A stretch of 33,927 nt of DNA, from positions 1 through 33,927 of the forward strand of contig JAMCVZ010000017.1 in assembly GCA_023476565.1 (NCBI GenBank). The letters are read 5' to 3'. The translations under genes were made by a program, and so were the position numbers. Below are positions 23,808-33,755 of this stretch, piece by piece; the stretch's first letter is position 1, and each line of letters opens with the position of its first letter. The stretch comes from Nitrospirota bacterium (GTDB taxonomy: Bacteria; Nitrospirota; Thermodesulfovibrionia; Thermodesulfovibrionales; Dissulfurispiraceae). The notes beneath the pieces were generated by a model. That model was not told the DNA's origin. It saw only the letters and a list, made by a program, of their open reading frames with translations, and ran no database searches.

Positions 23808-26379
23808 TATTTACGAGCCTGCCCTTTACCACAACGACCTTCCTGATCTGTTTGCCGTTTATTATTTCTTTTACCTTTGCATCATCAAGCGACCTCTGTT
23901 GTGCCTCCCCGTCGGACAGCCCTGCAGGCACGACTATCCTGGCCCTCAGCTTACCGTTGACCTGTACGACAAGCTCGAGCTCCTCTTCTTTTGCAAGGGT
24001 TTCGTTCCATGCAGGCCACGGGTGCTCGAAAATGCTGTCCTTTTCGCCGATAGCGCCCCATAATTCCTCGGCGATATGCGGGGCAAAAGGGGCGAGCATC
24101 ATCAGGGTGTTTTTAATCGCGAAGTGCAGCGCCGGCCAATCTTCTTCGGCCTCAGGATTAAAGGACGAGATGTCATTGACCAATTCCATGAGCGCTGCAA
24201 TTGCCGTGTTAAGGTGATAATCCTTTTCGATATCGTCAGTAACCTTTCTTATCGTCTGGTGGGTTTTCCGCAACAACAGTAACGAGTGACGAGTAACGAG
24301 TGACGAGTCTCCGAAATTATCATCTTTTAACTCACTACGTGCTACTCGTAATTTGTCGCTGTTCTTATAGATGATTCCCCATACACGGTTTAAGAACCTG
24401 TAGGCGCCCTCCACCCCCTTGTCAGACCACTCAAGGTCTCTTTCGGGTGGTGCGGCGAAAAGGGAAAACAGCCGCATGGTATCTGCGCCGTATTTATTTA
24501 TGAGGACGTCGGGATCGATAACATTCCTCTTTGATTTGGACATTTTCTCGACCCTGCCCAGTTCCACAGGCCTCCCGCAGAGAGTGCATTTCTCATTTCT
24601 TGCCTCTTCGGGGAAGAGCCAGCCGTGTTCCGGACATTTCAATGTCTCTTTGGTCACCATCCCCTGGGTGAGCAGGTTTTTGAACGGCTCACCGTATTCG
24701 AGCACGCCCAGATCCTTCAGCACCCTGGTAAAAAACCTTGAGTAGAGGAGATGCAGCACCGCATGCTCAATGCCGCCGATATACTGGTCAACGGGCATCC
24801 AGTAATCAATATTCCCCTTGTCCATGGGATTCTCGTCTTTCTTTGAGCAGTACCTGACAAAATACCATGAGGAATCCACGAAAGTGTCCATGGTATCTGT
24901 CTCCCGCCGTGCTTTGCCGGAACACTTCGGGCATTTTACGTTGAGAAACGCATCGGATTCCAGAAGAGGCGAACCCCCTTTGCCGGTAAATTTGACATCC
25001 ACAGGCAATATGACAGGGAGGTCTTTTTCCGGTACGGGAACGACCCCGCACCGCTCGCAGTAGATTATCGGGATAGGCGTTCCCCAGTATCTCTGCCGCG
25101 ATATGCCCCAATCTCTGAGCTTATAATTAACGGTCCTCTTTCCAAGGCCTTTCTCTTCTACATATTTGCCTATTTCCTGCTTTGCCTCGCTGCTCCTTAA
25201 ACCGCTGAACCGCCCTGAGTTGATAAGTGTCCCCTCATCCTCAAACGCCCGGGGCGGTTCGGAAGTTCGGAAGTCTTTTTCTTCTGTGCTTTCGCCCTTC
25301 TGCTCTTCTGCACTCTTCTCCGGGACAATAACAACCTTTATAGGGAGGTTGTATTCTTTTGCAAAATCAAAGTCCCTCTGGTCATGGGCTGGGACAGACA
25401 TGATAGCGCCTGTGCCGTATTCCATCAGGACAAAATTAGCCGCATATATGGGTATCTTCCGGTTTGTCAGCGGGTTGATGGCATAATGGCCCGTAAACAG
25501 TCCTGCTTTCTCCTCAACCTTCCCGTATTTCTCTTTTATGATGTCCAGCTTGCCTTTATCCTCAACCAGCCTTTCAGCCATCGTATGTCCGGGCGCAATG
25601 CACATAAAGGTTACGCCGAACAGGGTATCGGGCCTTGTAGTGAATATTCTCAATTTTTCATCCAGGCCCTCGATTGGGAAATCCACCTCGACGCCCTCGC
25701 TTTTCCCTATCCAGTGCTTCTGCATGAGAACGACCCTTTCAGGCCACCCGGCCAGCTTATCGCAGTCCTGGAGCAGTTCTTCTGCATAATGCGTAATCTT
25801 GAAAAACCACTGCTCAAGCTCTTTCTGAATGACAACGGAATCGCACCGCCAGCATTTGCCGTCGGGCACCTGCTCGTTGGCAAGCACCGTGGCGCAGGAG
25901 GGGCACCAGTTTACAAACGAGGATTTCCGGTAGGCCAGGCCCCTTTCAAGGAGCTTCAGGAAGAACCACTGGTTCCAGCGGTAATACTCAGGGTTGCAGG
26001 TGGTCACCTCCCTGTCCCAGGCGTAGCTCAGCCCCATGCGGTCAAGCTGCTTTCTCATGAAGTCTATATTCTCATGCGTCCACTGCGCCGGATGCACGCC
26101 GTGCTTTATGGCGGCATTCTCCGCAGGCAGGCCGAAGGCGTCCCATCCCATCGGATGCAGGACATTAAGGCCGCGCATCTTTTTGTACCGCGCAATGACA
26201 TCGCCGATGGCGTAGTTCCGGACATGTCCCATATGGATCTTCCCGGATGGATACGGGAACATCTCGAGACAATAAAACTTTTCTTGCGATGTATCCGTTT
26301 CCGTCCTGTTGAGCCCTCTTTCAGCCCAGTATTTCTGCCGTTTCAGTTCTATTTCATGAAAATCGTATTTCTCTTTCAT
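23788..26379 (-). CDS. leuS: Leucyl-tRNA synthetase
   Basis: 863 residues. Class I signature HMGH in [15 protein letters not shown], zinc-type CxxC pairs (CPSC, CWRC), the CP1 editing domain with [12 protein letters not shown] and [15 protein letters not shown], the [11 protein letters not shown] block, and KMSKSKRN. The C-terminus ends [14 protein letters not shown] and [13 protein letters not shown]. It charges tRNA-Leu and edits mischarged products. Two low-complexity inserts are repeat-derived: about residues 356-374 inside the editing domain (octamer element) and about 673-701 at the start of the anticodon-binding region (heptamer element). The last residues (VTSNQ) and stop also come from a heptamer arm. 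The frame is intact across all three. Confidence 0.97.
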   Translation of the reverse strand: MKEKYDFHEIELKRQKYWAERGLNRTETDTSQEKFYCLEMFPYPSGKIHMGHVRNYAIGDVIARYKKMRGLNVLHPMGWDAFGLPAENAAIKHGVHPAQWTHENIDFMRKQLDRMGLSYAWDREVTTCNPEYYRWNQWFFLKLLERGLAYRKSSFVNWCPSCATVLANEQVPDGKCWRCDSVVIQKELEQWFFKITHYAEELLQDCDKLAGWPERVVLMQKHWIGKSEGVEVDFPIEGLDEKLRIFTTRPDTLFGVTFMCIAPGHTMAERLVEDKGKLDIIKEKYGKVEEKAGLFTGHYAINPLTNRKIPIYAANFVLMEYGTGAIMSVPAHDQRDFDFAKEYNLPIKVVIVPEKSAEEQKGESTEEKDFRTSEPPRAFEDEGTLINSGRFSGLRSSEAKQEIGKYVEEKGLGKRTVNYKLRDWGISRQRYWGTPIPIIYCERCGVVPVPEKDLPVILPVDVKFTGKGGSPLLESDAFLNVKCPKCSGKARRETDTMDTFVDSSWYFVRYCSKKDENPMDKGNIDYWMPVDQYIGGIEHAVLHLLYSRFFTRVLKDLGVLEYGEPFKNLLTQGMVTKETLKCPEHGWLFPEEARNEKCTLCGRPVELGRVEKMSKSKRNVIDPDVLINKYGADTMRLFSLFAAPPERDLEWSDKGVEGAYRFLNRVWGIIYKNSDKLRVARSELKDDNFGDSSLVTRHSLLLLRKTHQTIRKVTDDIEKDYHLNTAIAALMELVNDISSFNPEAEEDWPALHFAIKNTLMMLAPFAPHIAEELWGAIGEKDSIFEHPWPAWNETLAKEEELELVVQVNGKLRARIVVPAGLSDGEAQQRSLDDAKVKEIINGKQIRKVVVVKGRLVNIVTSNQ
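24277..24361. repeat. Heptamer palindromic element inserted in frame in leuS
   Basis: The left arm 24277-24307 is CAG followed by TAACGAG, TGACGAG, TAACGAG, TGACGAG. The right arm 24331-24361 is the diverged inverse (CTCACTA, CGTGCTA, CTCGTAA, TTTGTCG, CTG). Arms 31 bp, loop 23 bp. Translated on the minus strand it gives [11 protein letters not shown], a linker, then [10 protein letters not shown]. Confidence 0.9.
25258..25313. repeat. Octamer repeat element inserted in frame in leuS
   Basis: TTCGGAAG occurs twice in tandem (25258-25273). After a short T-rich spacer there are 8-bp units CTTCTGTG, CTTTCGCC, CTTCTGCT, CTTCTGCA (25281-25312). On the coding strand it yields the charged stretch [19 protein letters not shown] within the editing domain. 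Confidence 0.8.
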
Positions 26380-26385
26380 ATACCC

Positions 26386-27096
26386 TCAAAATTTAATCCC
26401 CAGGTCAGGAAACAGGCCTGCCAGTTGTCCCATCCTGTTGGTCAAAAGCATGATGCCGAATGCGATCAGGATCAGACCGTTCACGATCATTATCCATCTC
26501 ATAAACCGGTAAATTTTCTTTGTATAGCTTAAAAACACATTGACGGCAAGGGTCGCCAGAATAAAAGGTATGGCAAGCCCCAGCGAATATACGGACAGGA
26601 GCTTCAATCCATAAGAGGCCGATGCCTGCGAGCTTGCATAGATCAGGATGGTCCCGAGTATCGGGCCTATGCAGGGGGTCCATCCGGCAGCAAAGCTCAT
26701 CCCTATGAGGAATGCGCCTGCGTAACCTGCCGGCCCCTTGTCCAGATGAAATCTCTTCTCCTTCATGAGGAAATCAAGTTTAACAAAACCGGCGATAAAA
26801 AGACCGAAGACAATAGTAAGGATTCCGCCTGCTATTCTCAGGTAATCCTGATATTTTATAAACAGACCCCCGATCAATGATGAAGAGGCGCCCAGCGATA
26901 TGAAGATCGTCGAAAAGCCCAGGACGAACGCGATGGTATTGCCCATGGCCTTTGACAGGCGGGGAGCTGACTTAAGCTCATCGAGGGACAATCCCGTTAT
27001 GAATGAAACATAAGCGGGGACAAGAGGCAATACGCACGGGGACAGGAACGATAAAACACCTGCCAGAAACGCCAGCGGAAAAGAAATATCTTTCAT
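26386..27096 (-). CDS. ccdA: CcdA-type thiol-disulfide transmembrane protein
   Basis: 236 residues with six hydrophobic segments. The paired redox cysteines lie in LSPCVLPLVPAY (first helix) and WTPCIGPILG (fourth helix), the signature of CcdA/DsbD-like proteins that carry electrons from cytoplasmic thioredoxin to the periplasm, mainly for cytochrome c maturation. A GGAGAG ribosome-binding site precedes ATG 27096. It ends 6 bp before leuS. c-type heme handling would fit the CXXCH sensor kinase elsewhere in the window, but no cytochrome gene is adjacent. Confidence 0.92.
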   Translation of the reverse strand: MKDISFPLAFLAGVLSFLSPCVLPLVPAYVSFITGLSLDELKSAPRLSKAMGNTIAFVLGFSTIFISLGASSSLIGGLFIKYQDYLRIAGGILTIVFGLFIAGFVKLDFLMKEKRFHLDKGPAGYAGAFLIGMSFAAGWTPCIGPILGTILIYASSQASASYGLKLLSVYSLGLAIPFILATLAVNVFLSYTKKIYRFMRWIMIVNGLILIAFGIMLLTNRMGQLAGLFPDLGIKF

Positions 27097-27130
27097 CGGG
27101 TACTCTCCGTAACCCGCAACCGGTTTTTAA

Positions 27131-27610
27131 TCATCGCGCACACTCTCCTGTATCTCCTTTAATCTTCTCGACAGCGTGGGGGATAACATCGAGGATCACC
27201 TCAAGGTTCTCCCTTACCGCTTTCGGGCTGCCCGGCAGGTTTATTATGAGCGTCCGCCCCTTTACTCCGGCAACCGCCCTTGAAAGCATCGACCTGTTCG
27301 TTTTTTTCAACCCCTCCCTCCTCATTGTCTCGGCAATACCGGGAATCTCCCTCTCAATGACATCAAGCGTTGCCTCGGGGGTCACATCCCTCGGCGAGAG
27401 CCCGGTGCCTCCTGTGGTGAGGATGAGGTCGACTTTATTGATATACTCAAGGAGCCGGTCCCTTATCAAATCCCTTTCGTCGGGCAATATATCATAATGC
27501 TTCACATCGGCTATCCCTTTAAGCGCTTCGGCAATCGCAGGACCGCTTTTGTCCTCCCGCTCTCCCCTGGAACCTTTATCGCTCAATGTAAGCACTGCAA
27601 CGGTAATCAT
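27131..27610 (-). CDS. mog: Molybdopterin adenylyltransferase / MoaB-Mog family
   Basis: 159 residues. The MoCF-binding fold motifs are VAVLTLSDKGSRGERED, LILTTGGTGLSPRDVTPEAT and the C-terminal LINLPGSPKAVRENLEVI. Mog adenylates molybdopterin before metal insertion; the MoaB subgroup is hard to separate by eye. The start is ATG 27610, but upstream bases belong to a heptamer repeat and show no Shine-Dalgarno. It follows a MOSC-domain gene, a pairing often seen in molybdenum cofactor loci. Confidence 0.9.
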   Translation of the reverse strand: MITVAVLTLSDKGSRGEREDKSGPAIAEALKGIADVKHYDILPDERDLIRDRLLEYINKVDLILTTGGTGLSPRDVTPEATLDVIEREIPGIAETMRREGLKKTNRSMLSRAVAGVKGRTLIINLPGSPKAVRENLEVILDVIPHAVEKIKGDTGECAR

Positions 27611-27612
27611 AA

Positions 27613-27692
27613 AAATGGGAAATAGGAAACGGGAAATAGGAAATGGAGAGTGTTTTTATTTCTCATTTCTCATTTCTCATTTCTTACTTCTA
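27613..27692. repeat. Heptamer palindromic element (AAATRGG type)
   Basis: The left arm has five exact 7-bp steps, AAATGGG, AAATAGG, AAACGGG, AAATAGG, AAATGGA (27613-27647). There is a 10-bp loop. The right arm has five steps, mostly ATTTCTC (27658-27692). It contains the stop codon of the MOSC gene and occupies the ribosome-binding region of mog. Confidence 0.85.
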
Positions 27693-28116
27693 TCGTGTCC
27701 CCTTTCCTGATCCTGCCGCCTTTGAGGATCTTTATAAAAATACCCTCTTTCGGCATAACGCAGTCCCCTGCCTGATAATATATGGCGCACCGGTTATGGC
27801 ATTCCTTGCCGATCTGGCTCACCTCTCCGATAACATCGCTGCCGATGCTCAGCTTTGTCCCGAGAGGCAGCGAAATCAGATCAAGACCTTCGGTTGTTAT
27901 ATTTTCCGCAAAGTCGCCCGGTTTCACATCAAGCCCCTTCTCCTGCATCTTCTTTATACTCTCAAGCGCCAGGAGGCTTACCTGCCTGTGCCACCCGGAC
28001 GATGCATGGGCATCTCCCTCAAGGCCGCAATTCTCATTGATGACCACTTCATCAACGGGTTTTTTCCTTACACCCTTTTTCTCGCTGATATTTATGGAAA
28101 TAATGTTTCCCGCCAT
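27670..28116 (-). CDS. MOSC domain protein
   Basis: 148 residues from ATG 28116, chosen for the GGGG run eight bases upstream; a GTG at 28125 would add three residues. Motifs: VINENCGLEGDAHASSGWHRQVSLLA, PGDFAENITTEGLDL, LGTKLSIG and the conserved cysteine in GKECHNRCAIYY. MOSC domains occur in molybdenum cofactor sulfurases and YiiM-like proteins and carry sulfur to metal-sulfur clusters. Stand-alone MOSC proteins of this length usually sit beside Mog or MoaC genes, as here. The C-terminal residues and stop are encoded by a heptamer element. Confidence 0.9.
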   Translation of the reverse strand: MAGNIISINISEKKGVRKKPVDEVVINENCGLEGDAHASSGWHRQVSLLALESIKKMQEKGLDVKPGDFAENITTEGLDLISLPLGTKLSIGSDVIGEVSQIGKECHNRCAIYYQAGDCVMPKEGIFIKILKGGRIRKGDTIEVRNEK

Positions 28117-28171
28117 CCTGCACACCCCAAAGTTTGATATCTCTTAAAATAACACAAAATTTTCAAAAATA

Positions 28172-29425
<1,254 letters not shown>

Positions 29426-29455
29426 TTAAAATTAACATCTAAAGGAGAACCGGTA

Positions 29456-30364
29456 ATGAAAAAAACACTGTTGATATTCTTTGCGTTTGTCTTTTTGGTT
29501 TCCTGCTCGAAAGGCGGCGGGACAAAAGGCAACTATGTAGTAAAAATAGACGACACCACTATCTCACAGGAAGATGCCCAGGCTGAAATGAACTCACTTC
29601 CCGATATGGCGAAGCAGTTTTTCCAGGGACCTGAGGGTACGGCAAAATTTATTGATGAGCTCGTGAAAAAAGAGATGCTCTACCTCGAGGCCAAAAAGAG
29701 GGGATTGGACAAAGACAAGGAGTTCCAGAAGAGGGTCGAGGAATTCAAGAAAATATCACTTATCAACTCGCTCCTTATGAAGGAAATAGAAAAGAACGCA
29801 AAAGTGACAGACAAGGACATAAAGGACTTTTACGACGGCCATAAGGACGACTTCACCATAAACAGCCAGGTAAAGGTAAGCCAGATAGTCGTTAAAACAG
29901 AAGACGAAGTGAAAAAAGTACAGGACAGGCTTAAGGCAGGCGAGGACTTTGGAAAGGTTGCCGCCGCTATGTCTGCGGATAAAGCCTCTGCAAAGTCGGG
30001 CGGCAGCCTCGGCTCTTTCAAAAAGGGTGAGCTCTCTCCCGAACTTGAGGACACAGTGTTCAGGCTCAAAAAAGGCGAGGTGAGCATGCCTTTAAAATTA
30101 AAAGACGGCCTGCACATCCTTAAAGTAACGGATGCAAAAGGCTCGGTTGTTGAGTTCGAGAAAGTAAAAGGCCTCATCGCCCAGAGGCTGACCGCTGAAA
30201 AGCAGAGAGCGAGTTTTGAAAAATTCATTGAAGGGCTGAAAAAGAATTACAAGGTCGACATAAACAAGGATGCGGTTGCAAAGCTTGCAGCCGCGCCATC
30301 GGCTCCTGCTGACAAACAAGCGCCGGCAGCACCCGTACAGGCCCCTGCACCGGCAAAAAAATAA
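29456..30364 (+). CDS. PpiC-type peptidyl-prolyl isomerase lipoprotein
   Basis: 302 residues. The signal peptide ends at lipobox LVSC (Cys17). A SurA/PrsA-like N-terminal chaperone region (about 25-130, TISQEDAQAEM and FIDELVKKEMLYLEAKKRGL) precedes a parvulin domain (about 132-225) with VKVSQIVVKTEDEV, GGSLGSFKKGELSPELEDTVF and DGLHILKVTD. A C-terminal helix and an Ala-Pro-rich tail finish the protein. It likely helps fold outer-membrane or periplasmic proteins. AAAGGAGA precedes the ATG. It is transcribed away from mnmA and followed by a strong hairpin terminator, so it is probably monocistronic. Confidence 0.93.
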   Translation: MKKTLLIFFAFVFLVSCSKGGGTKGNYVVKIDDTTISQEDAQAEMNSLPDMAKQFFQGPEGTAKFIDELVKKEMLYLEAKKRGLDKDKEFQKRVEEFKKISLINSLLMKEIEKNAKVTDKDIKDFYDGHKDDFTINSQVKVSQIVVKTEDEVKKVQDRLKAGEDFGKVAAAMSADKASAKSGGSLGSFKKGELSPELEDTVFRLKKGEVSMPLKLKDGLHILKVTDAKGSVVEFEKVKGLIAQRLTAEKQRASFEKFIEGLKKNYKVDINKDAVAKLAAAPSAPADKQAPAAPVQAPAPAKK

Positions 30365-30378
30365 CACTGAAGAGCAAG

Positions 30379-30416
30379 AAAAGCGGCGGCCCGGGAGGAA
30401 CCTCCCGGGCCGCTTT
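30379..30416 (+). terminator. Terminator hairpin after the PpiC-type gene
   Basis: GGCCCGGGAGG and CCTCCCGGGCC pair perfectly around a short AA loop, extended by AAAGC/GCTTT with a small bulge. A short T-run follows. It lies 15 bp after the stop codon at 30364. Confidence 0.8.
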
Positions 30417-30420
30417 CAAT

Positions 30421-30777
30421 GGTTGGACATAAAAGTTTAGCCCTGACCTCTCCCTGTCACTTTCACCTGCAAGCAGCGGTTTCAAAAACACTTAACTTCC
30501 GTCGATTTTTCCGGCAACCTGCATTTTCCATTTTTGTATGCCCAGCCTTTGTGATATATTAAAGAGGGATTTTGCAGTCTTTGTCAGACAGGCAGACAGG
30601 GAGAAAATCCGTGAAAGATACAATCTGGAAATATACTCTGCGTGACCCTCTCCCTGAATTATATAAAGTTGTCAGGCGTAAATGGAGAGCTTTTCGTTGC
30701 CTTTAACGGCAGGAACAAGGCTACACTGAGGCAAAGAGGTTAGTTGCGCGTATAATGACATTTGCCGTTTCCACCTC
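30421..30777. other. Non-coding stretch with possible gene remnant
   Basis: No intact gene is seen. A protein-like stretch (IKLSGVNGELFVAFNGRNKATLRQRG then stop) can be read on the plus strand around 30660-30741. A different frame from GTG 30611 with GGGAG upstream codes for 31 residues. This may be a decayed gene with a frameshift, but I cannot name the family. Confidence 0.3.
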
Positions 30778-30811
30778 TAAAAAAAATTCCCCCTGCTGCT
30801 GCAAGGGGAAT
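30778..30811 (-). terminator. Rho-independent terminator of the cold-shock gene
   Basis: On the minus strand ATTCCCC and GGGGGAAT flank a short TGCAGCAGCA-like loop and are followed by eight T residues. Classical hairpin plus T-run just after the csp stop codon. Confidence 0.88.
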
Positions 30812-30823
30812 CTAATCAGTCAA

Positions 30824-31024
30824 TTAGAGCTTTACTACATTGATTGCCTTGGGGCCTTTCGGTCCCTTTTCGGTATCAAAGCTGACTTTGTCGCCCTCGG
30901 CAAGGGACTTGAATCCGTTGCCTTGAATGGAAGAATGGTGGACAAATACATCACTGCCGTCTTCGCTTGTAATAAAGCCAAAACCCTTGGAGTCGTTGAA
31001 CCACTTCACTGTACCATTAGCCAT
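30824..31024 (-). CDS. csp: Cold-shock domain protein
   Basis: 66 residues starting [21 protein letters not shown]1 KGFGFI and RNP2 DVFVHHSSI are complete, and the end is [11 protein letters not shown]. It is a single OB-fold RNA chaperone of the CspA family. ATG 31024 is chosen because AAGGAGG lies at ideal spacing; the longer upstream frame is not part of the family. It has its own terminator downstream, and a second terminator separates it from mnmE upstream, so it is a separate transcript. Confidence 0.96.
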   Translation of the reverse strand: MANGTVKWFNDSKGFGFITSEDGSDVFVHHSSIQGNGFKSLAEGDKVSFDTEKGPKGPKAINVVKL

Positions 31025-31073
31025 GTCTTTTACCTCCTTATGAAAAACTAAAGTTCCAGAAACTGTCGCCCTA

Positions 31074-31109
31074 ATAAAAAAGGCCACAAAGCTAAAAGTC
31101 TTTGTGGTC
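31074..31109 (-). terminator. Terminator after mnmE, upstream of csp
   Basis: CCACAAAG (31084-31091) and CTTTGTGG (31100-31107) form a perfect 8-bp stem with an 8-nt loop. On the minus strand a run of T follows. It lies between mnmE and csp and could also act as an attenuator in a csp leader. Confidence 0.8.
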
Positions 31110-31275
31110 TTACCATTTCAAAAACTCTGAAACTCCAATTGAAGAATAACACGTTTGAGGATAATGAATCAACATATATTATCTTTATATCCATTCAGAT
31201 AGGTCGCCTCAAAAAAAATATAATCTGCCGGCGCTTAATGAGTTGCATTACAGCCCTCCGCACTTCCGGGCTGAC

Positions 31276-32655
31276 CTATTTCCCGATGCAGAATTCGCTG
31301 AATATCCTGTTCAGGATATCTTCGGTGGTAACCATTCCGACAATTGTGCCAAGGGCATCGAGCGACTCCCTCAGGGAGATTGCGGTAACCTCAAGGGGAA
31401 CTCCCCTTTTAAACGCTTCCCCGGCCTCTTCCAAAGCTGCCGAAGCACTATCTATGGACTGTTTATGCCTCATGTTTGTTATCAGGAGGTCTTCGGTATC
31501 ATGGGCGTTGGCGGATGAGATGCACAGGGTATAAATTTTATCTTTCAGACCGTCGATCCCCTCGCCTTTCAAAGCCGAAGCCCTTACAGAATCAATGCTG
31601 CAATCAGGAAGCCTGAAATCAGATGATTCCCTATCGCATTTATTAACCAGCAGTATAGTTCTTTTATGCTTCACTTTGTCGAGCAGTTCACAGTCAGCCT
31701 CATCAATCGGCCTGCTTGCGTCAACAACTGCAATGATGATATCCGCCCCTTCCATGGCCTTAAGACTCCTTTTGACGCCTTCCATTTCCGCCAGGTTATG
31801 CGTATCCCTTATCCCCGCCGTATCCATAATGCGCAGGGGCAGGCCGTTTATATTCAGGTAATCTTCTATCACGTCCCTTGTTGTGCCCGGCATGTCCGTA
31901 ACTATGGCCCTGTCTTTTTCGAGCAGTGCGTTGAGGAGGGATGATTTCCCGACATTCGGCTTTCCGACGATGGCGGCAGAAACCCCTTCGCGGAAGAAGC
32001 GCCCCTCATCATATCCTTTCGAGAGGGTCAGGAGTTCTGTTTGAATCTCGTTCATGGAAGTGATAATTTCATCCTTTACAGTAAGCTCCGGCTCATCATC
32101 GGGGAAATCGATGCAAGCCTCTATATGCACGCAGATATCGGTAATTCTGTCCCGCAGGCCTGTTATCCTTCCTGAAAGCCGTCCTTCGAGCTGCTGGAGC
32201 GCCAACCGCTCTGCCTGGTCCGTCCTGGCCTTTATGATGTCAATGACCGCTTCTGCCTGCGAGAGGTCCATTCTGCCGTTTAGAAAGGCCCGTTTTGTGA
32301 ATTCGCCGGGCTCTGCAAGCCGTGCGCCTTCTCTTAAAAGAATTTTGAGCGTGGCGCTGAGCGGAAGCATTCCCCCGTGGCAGTTGATCTCAACCACGTC
32401 CTCCATCGTATAGGTCCTGGGCGCCCTCATAACCGTGACCAGCACTTCATCGATTCTCGCGGCACGGGCGGGATCAACGATAAAGCCGTATGTTACAGTG
32501 TGGGTCCCCCTGTCTCTCAGCCTCTTGCCTTTGGGAGAGGAAAAGACCTTATCCGCGATGCTGACGGCATCCCTGCCGCTCAGGCGCACAATCCCTATGC
32601 CGCCTTCGCCCCTGGGGGTGGATATTGCTGCAATTGTATCGTCCGGAGAATTCAT
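31276..32655 (-). CDS. mnmE: tRNA modification GTPase MnmE
   Basis: 459 residues. The N-terminal tetrahydrofolate-binding domain has TIAAISTPRGEGGIGIVRLSG and VVEINCHGG. The G domain has P-loop GKPNVGKSS, switch GTTRDVIED, DTAG and NKCD, and the C-terminus ends CIGK with the catalytic cysteine. With MnmG it adds the 5-substituent to U34, the same base that MnmA thiolates, so two enzymes of one wobble modification are 2-3 kb apart. All expected motifs are present. An IS-derived element sits 46 bp upstream of its start and may have replaced its native promoter region. Confidence 0.97.
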   Translation of the reverse strand: MNSPDDTIAAISTPRGEGGIGIVRLSGRDAVSIADKVFSSPKGKRLRDRGTHTVTYGFIVDPARAARIDEVLVTVMRAPRTYTMEDVVEINCHGGMLPLSATLKILLREGARLAEPGEFTKRAFLNGRMDLSQAEAVIDIIKARTDQAERLALQQLEGRLSGRITGLRDRITDICVHIEACIDFPDDEPELTVKDEIITSMNEIQTELLTLSKGYDEGRFFREGVSAAIVGKPNVGKSSLLNALLEKDRAIVTDMPGTTRDVIEDYLNINGLPLRIMDTAGIRDTHNLAEMEGVKRSLKAMEGADIIIAVVDASRPIDEADCELLDKVKHKRTILLVNKCDRESSDFRLPDCSIDSVRASALKGEGIDGLKDKIYTLCISSANAHDTEDLLITNMRHKQSIDSASAALEEAGEAFKRGVPLEVTAISLRESLDALGTIVGMVTTEDILNRIFSEFCIGK

Positions 32656-32723
32656 AGGTTTCTCTTAATTATAATATATCAGGGGATGAAAGCGGGCAAA
32701 GCCATAATCCGTAGACAACAAGA

Positions 32724-32803
32724 GAGCACCTCTGGGAAACGGCTTGATACACGTGCAGTGGCAAGCCATAATTGATTTAGGAACAATCACCCAGGAGGTG
32801 CTC
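32724..32803 (+). promoter_or_regulatory. Hairpin sequestering the transposase ribosome-binding site
   Basis: GAGCACCTC (32724-32732) is the exact inverse of GAGGTGCTC (32795-32803), which contains the AGGAGG site for ATG 32807. An inner GGCTTG/CAAGCC stem (32741-32746, 32762-32767) extends it. Such structures block translation from read-through transcripts entering an IS. Confidence 0.6.
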
Positions 32804-32806
32804 AAG

Positions 32807-33097
32807 ATGAGTGTACCACACGGGATACTGCCATTCAAGCTCATAGCAGATACTTCTCAAAGCATCGTGACATCATTTGCCGGACTGCCGCTGGTGGTGG
32901 AGACGGTGAGGGCAATGAGGATTCCTCAGCTTGTAAACAGGCATGTGAAAGTGAAGCAGCGGGATAGCGGCAAGTACACGGAGAGTGATTATGTGGAGAG
33001 CTTTATCAGCTTATTAGCCTCAGGCGGAGAGTGCTTGGATGATATGGAGAGGATACGTGCAGACAGGGCGGTACTGTGGAGAAAGTGCATGACGTGA
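32807..33097 (+). pseudogene. IS1380-type transposase, N-terminal fragment
   Basis: About 96 residues from ATG 32807, with AGGAGG upstream. MSVPHGILPFKL, FAGLPLVVETVRAM and SDYVESFISLLASGGECLDDMERIRAD are the N-terminal features of IS1380 transposases. The frame leaves homology near 33070, at the internal deletion, and stops at 33097. The DDE catalytic core is absent. Confidence 0.8.
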
Positions 33098-33393
33098 TGA
33101 AGAATGATCTTGGCGGAAGTGTGATGCCCTGCGGCAGATTTGGTGCGAATGCGGCATGGTGGAGACTGAACTGTATTACGTATAATGTAATGTCCATAAT
33201 GAAGAGAAAGGCACTGCCTCAGAGGTGGTAGAGCTATCGCATGAAAGCACTGAGATATTGGTTGATTGGGGTGGCGGGCCGGCTAATACGGACAGGGCGA
33301 CAGCTCTCTATGCGCTCTTGCGGATCACCCGATATAGTGAATATTTATGCGGAAGCACGAAGAAAGCTTTTTGCTTTGGCAAAGGGGGCCTGA
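33073..33393 (+). pseudogene. IS1380-type transposase, C-terminal fragment
   Basis: A second frame reads VEKVHDVMKNDLGG, then MPCGRFGANAAWWRLN and later YRMKALRYWLIGVAGRLIR, the C-terminal blocks of IS1380 transposases. It is fused out of frame to the N-fragment and carries an in-frame TAG at 33229-33231 before its natural end at 33393. Confidence 0.75.
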
Positions 33394-33637
33394 TGCCGTT
33401 TCATCTCCTTTGGTGATGTCTCTTGCGGCTCTCACTGCTTGTAGGCAGTGACGGTGACGCTCGTGCCCAAATGCGTTTTTGTCTGTTCTTGAGCGCAAAA
33501 AACCGCATCAAAAACCAGCGGTAAAGTATCAAGTTGCTGCTAAACAGCTTCATGCTGTGGGATAACAGACCACTTCAGCTTAGATGGCTACGGATTATGG
33601 ACATAACCACACTTCTTATACTACCGCCGGCATCTGC

Positions 33638-33643
33638 TATAAT
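33638..33643 (+). promoter_or_regulatory. Consensus -10 box ahead of the MOSC stub
   Basis: TATAAT, 6 bp before the ATG of the truncated MOSC gene. No good -35 at standard spacing. It suggests the gene once had its own promoter. Confidence 0.35.
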
Positions 33644-33649
33644 TTATAA

Positions 33650-33718
33650 ATGATAATCGAATCGCTCGCTATCGGGCTGCCGAAGAAAGAGATATTCAAT
33701 GATAAAGAGATTGGGTAA
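33650..33718 (+). pseudogene. Truncated MOSC-domain (YiiM-like) gene start
   Basis: 22 residues, MIIESLAIGLPKKEIFNDKE, then IG and stop. The IxSxxIGLPKxxxxNxKE pattern is the N-terminus of YiiM-like MOSC proteins. The frame ends where the GGGGTAAAG repeat begins, so repeat insertion or recombination seems to have removed the rest. Confidence 0.5.
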
Positions 33719-33755
33719 AGGGGGTAAAGGGGACGTAAAGGGGGTAAAGGGGACG
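33716..33755. repeat. 20-bp exact tandem duplication
   Basis: The unit TAAAGGGGGTAAAGGGGACG occurs twice head to tail (33716-33735 and 33736-33755), leading directly into the REP-like palindrome. Confidence 0.9.

Larger units (their letters stand above)
32702..33600. mobile_element. Internally deleted IS1380-family element
   Basis: Terminal inverted repeats CCATAATCCGTAG (32702-32714) and CTACGGATTATGG (33588-33600) are perfect over 13 bp and bound an 899-bp element. Inside are only the N- and C-terminal parts of an IS1380-type transposase. Full IS1380 elements are about twice this size. I see no convincing target duplication at the ends. It may still be mobilised in trans. Confidence 0.85.

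Noticed and set aside
25384-26532. 382-codon forward frame opposite leuS
   Set aside because: It lies antisense over conserved LeuS motifs and shows no independent coding signature.
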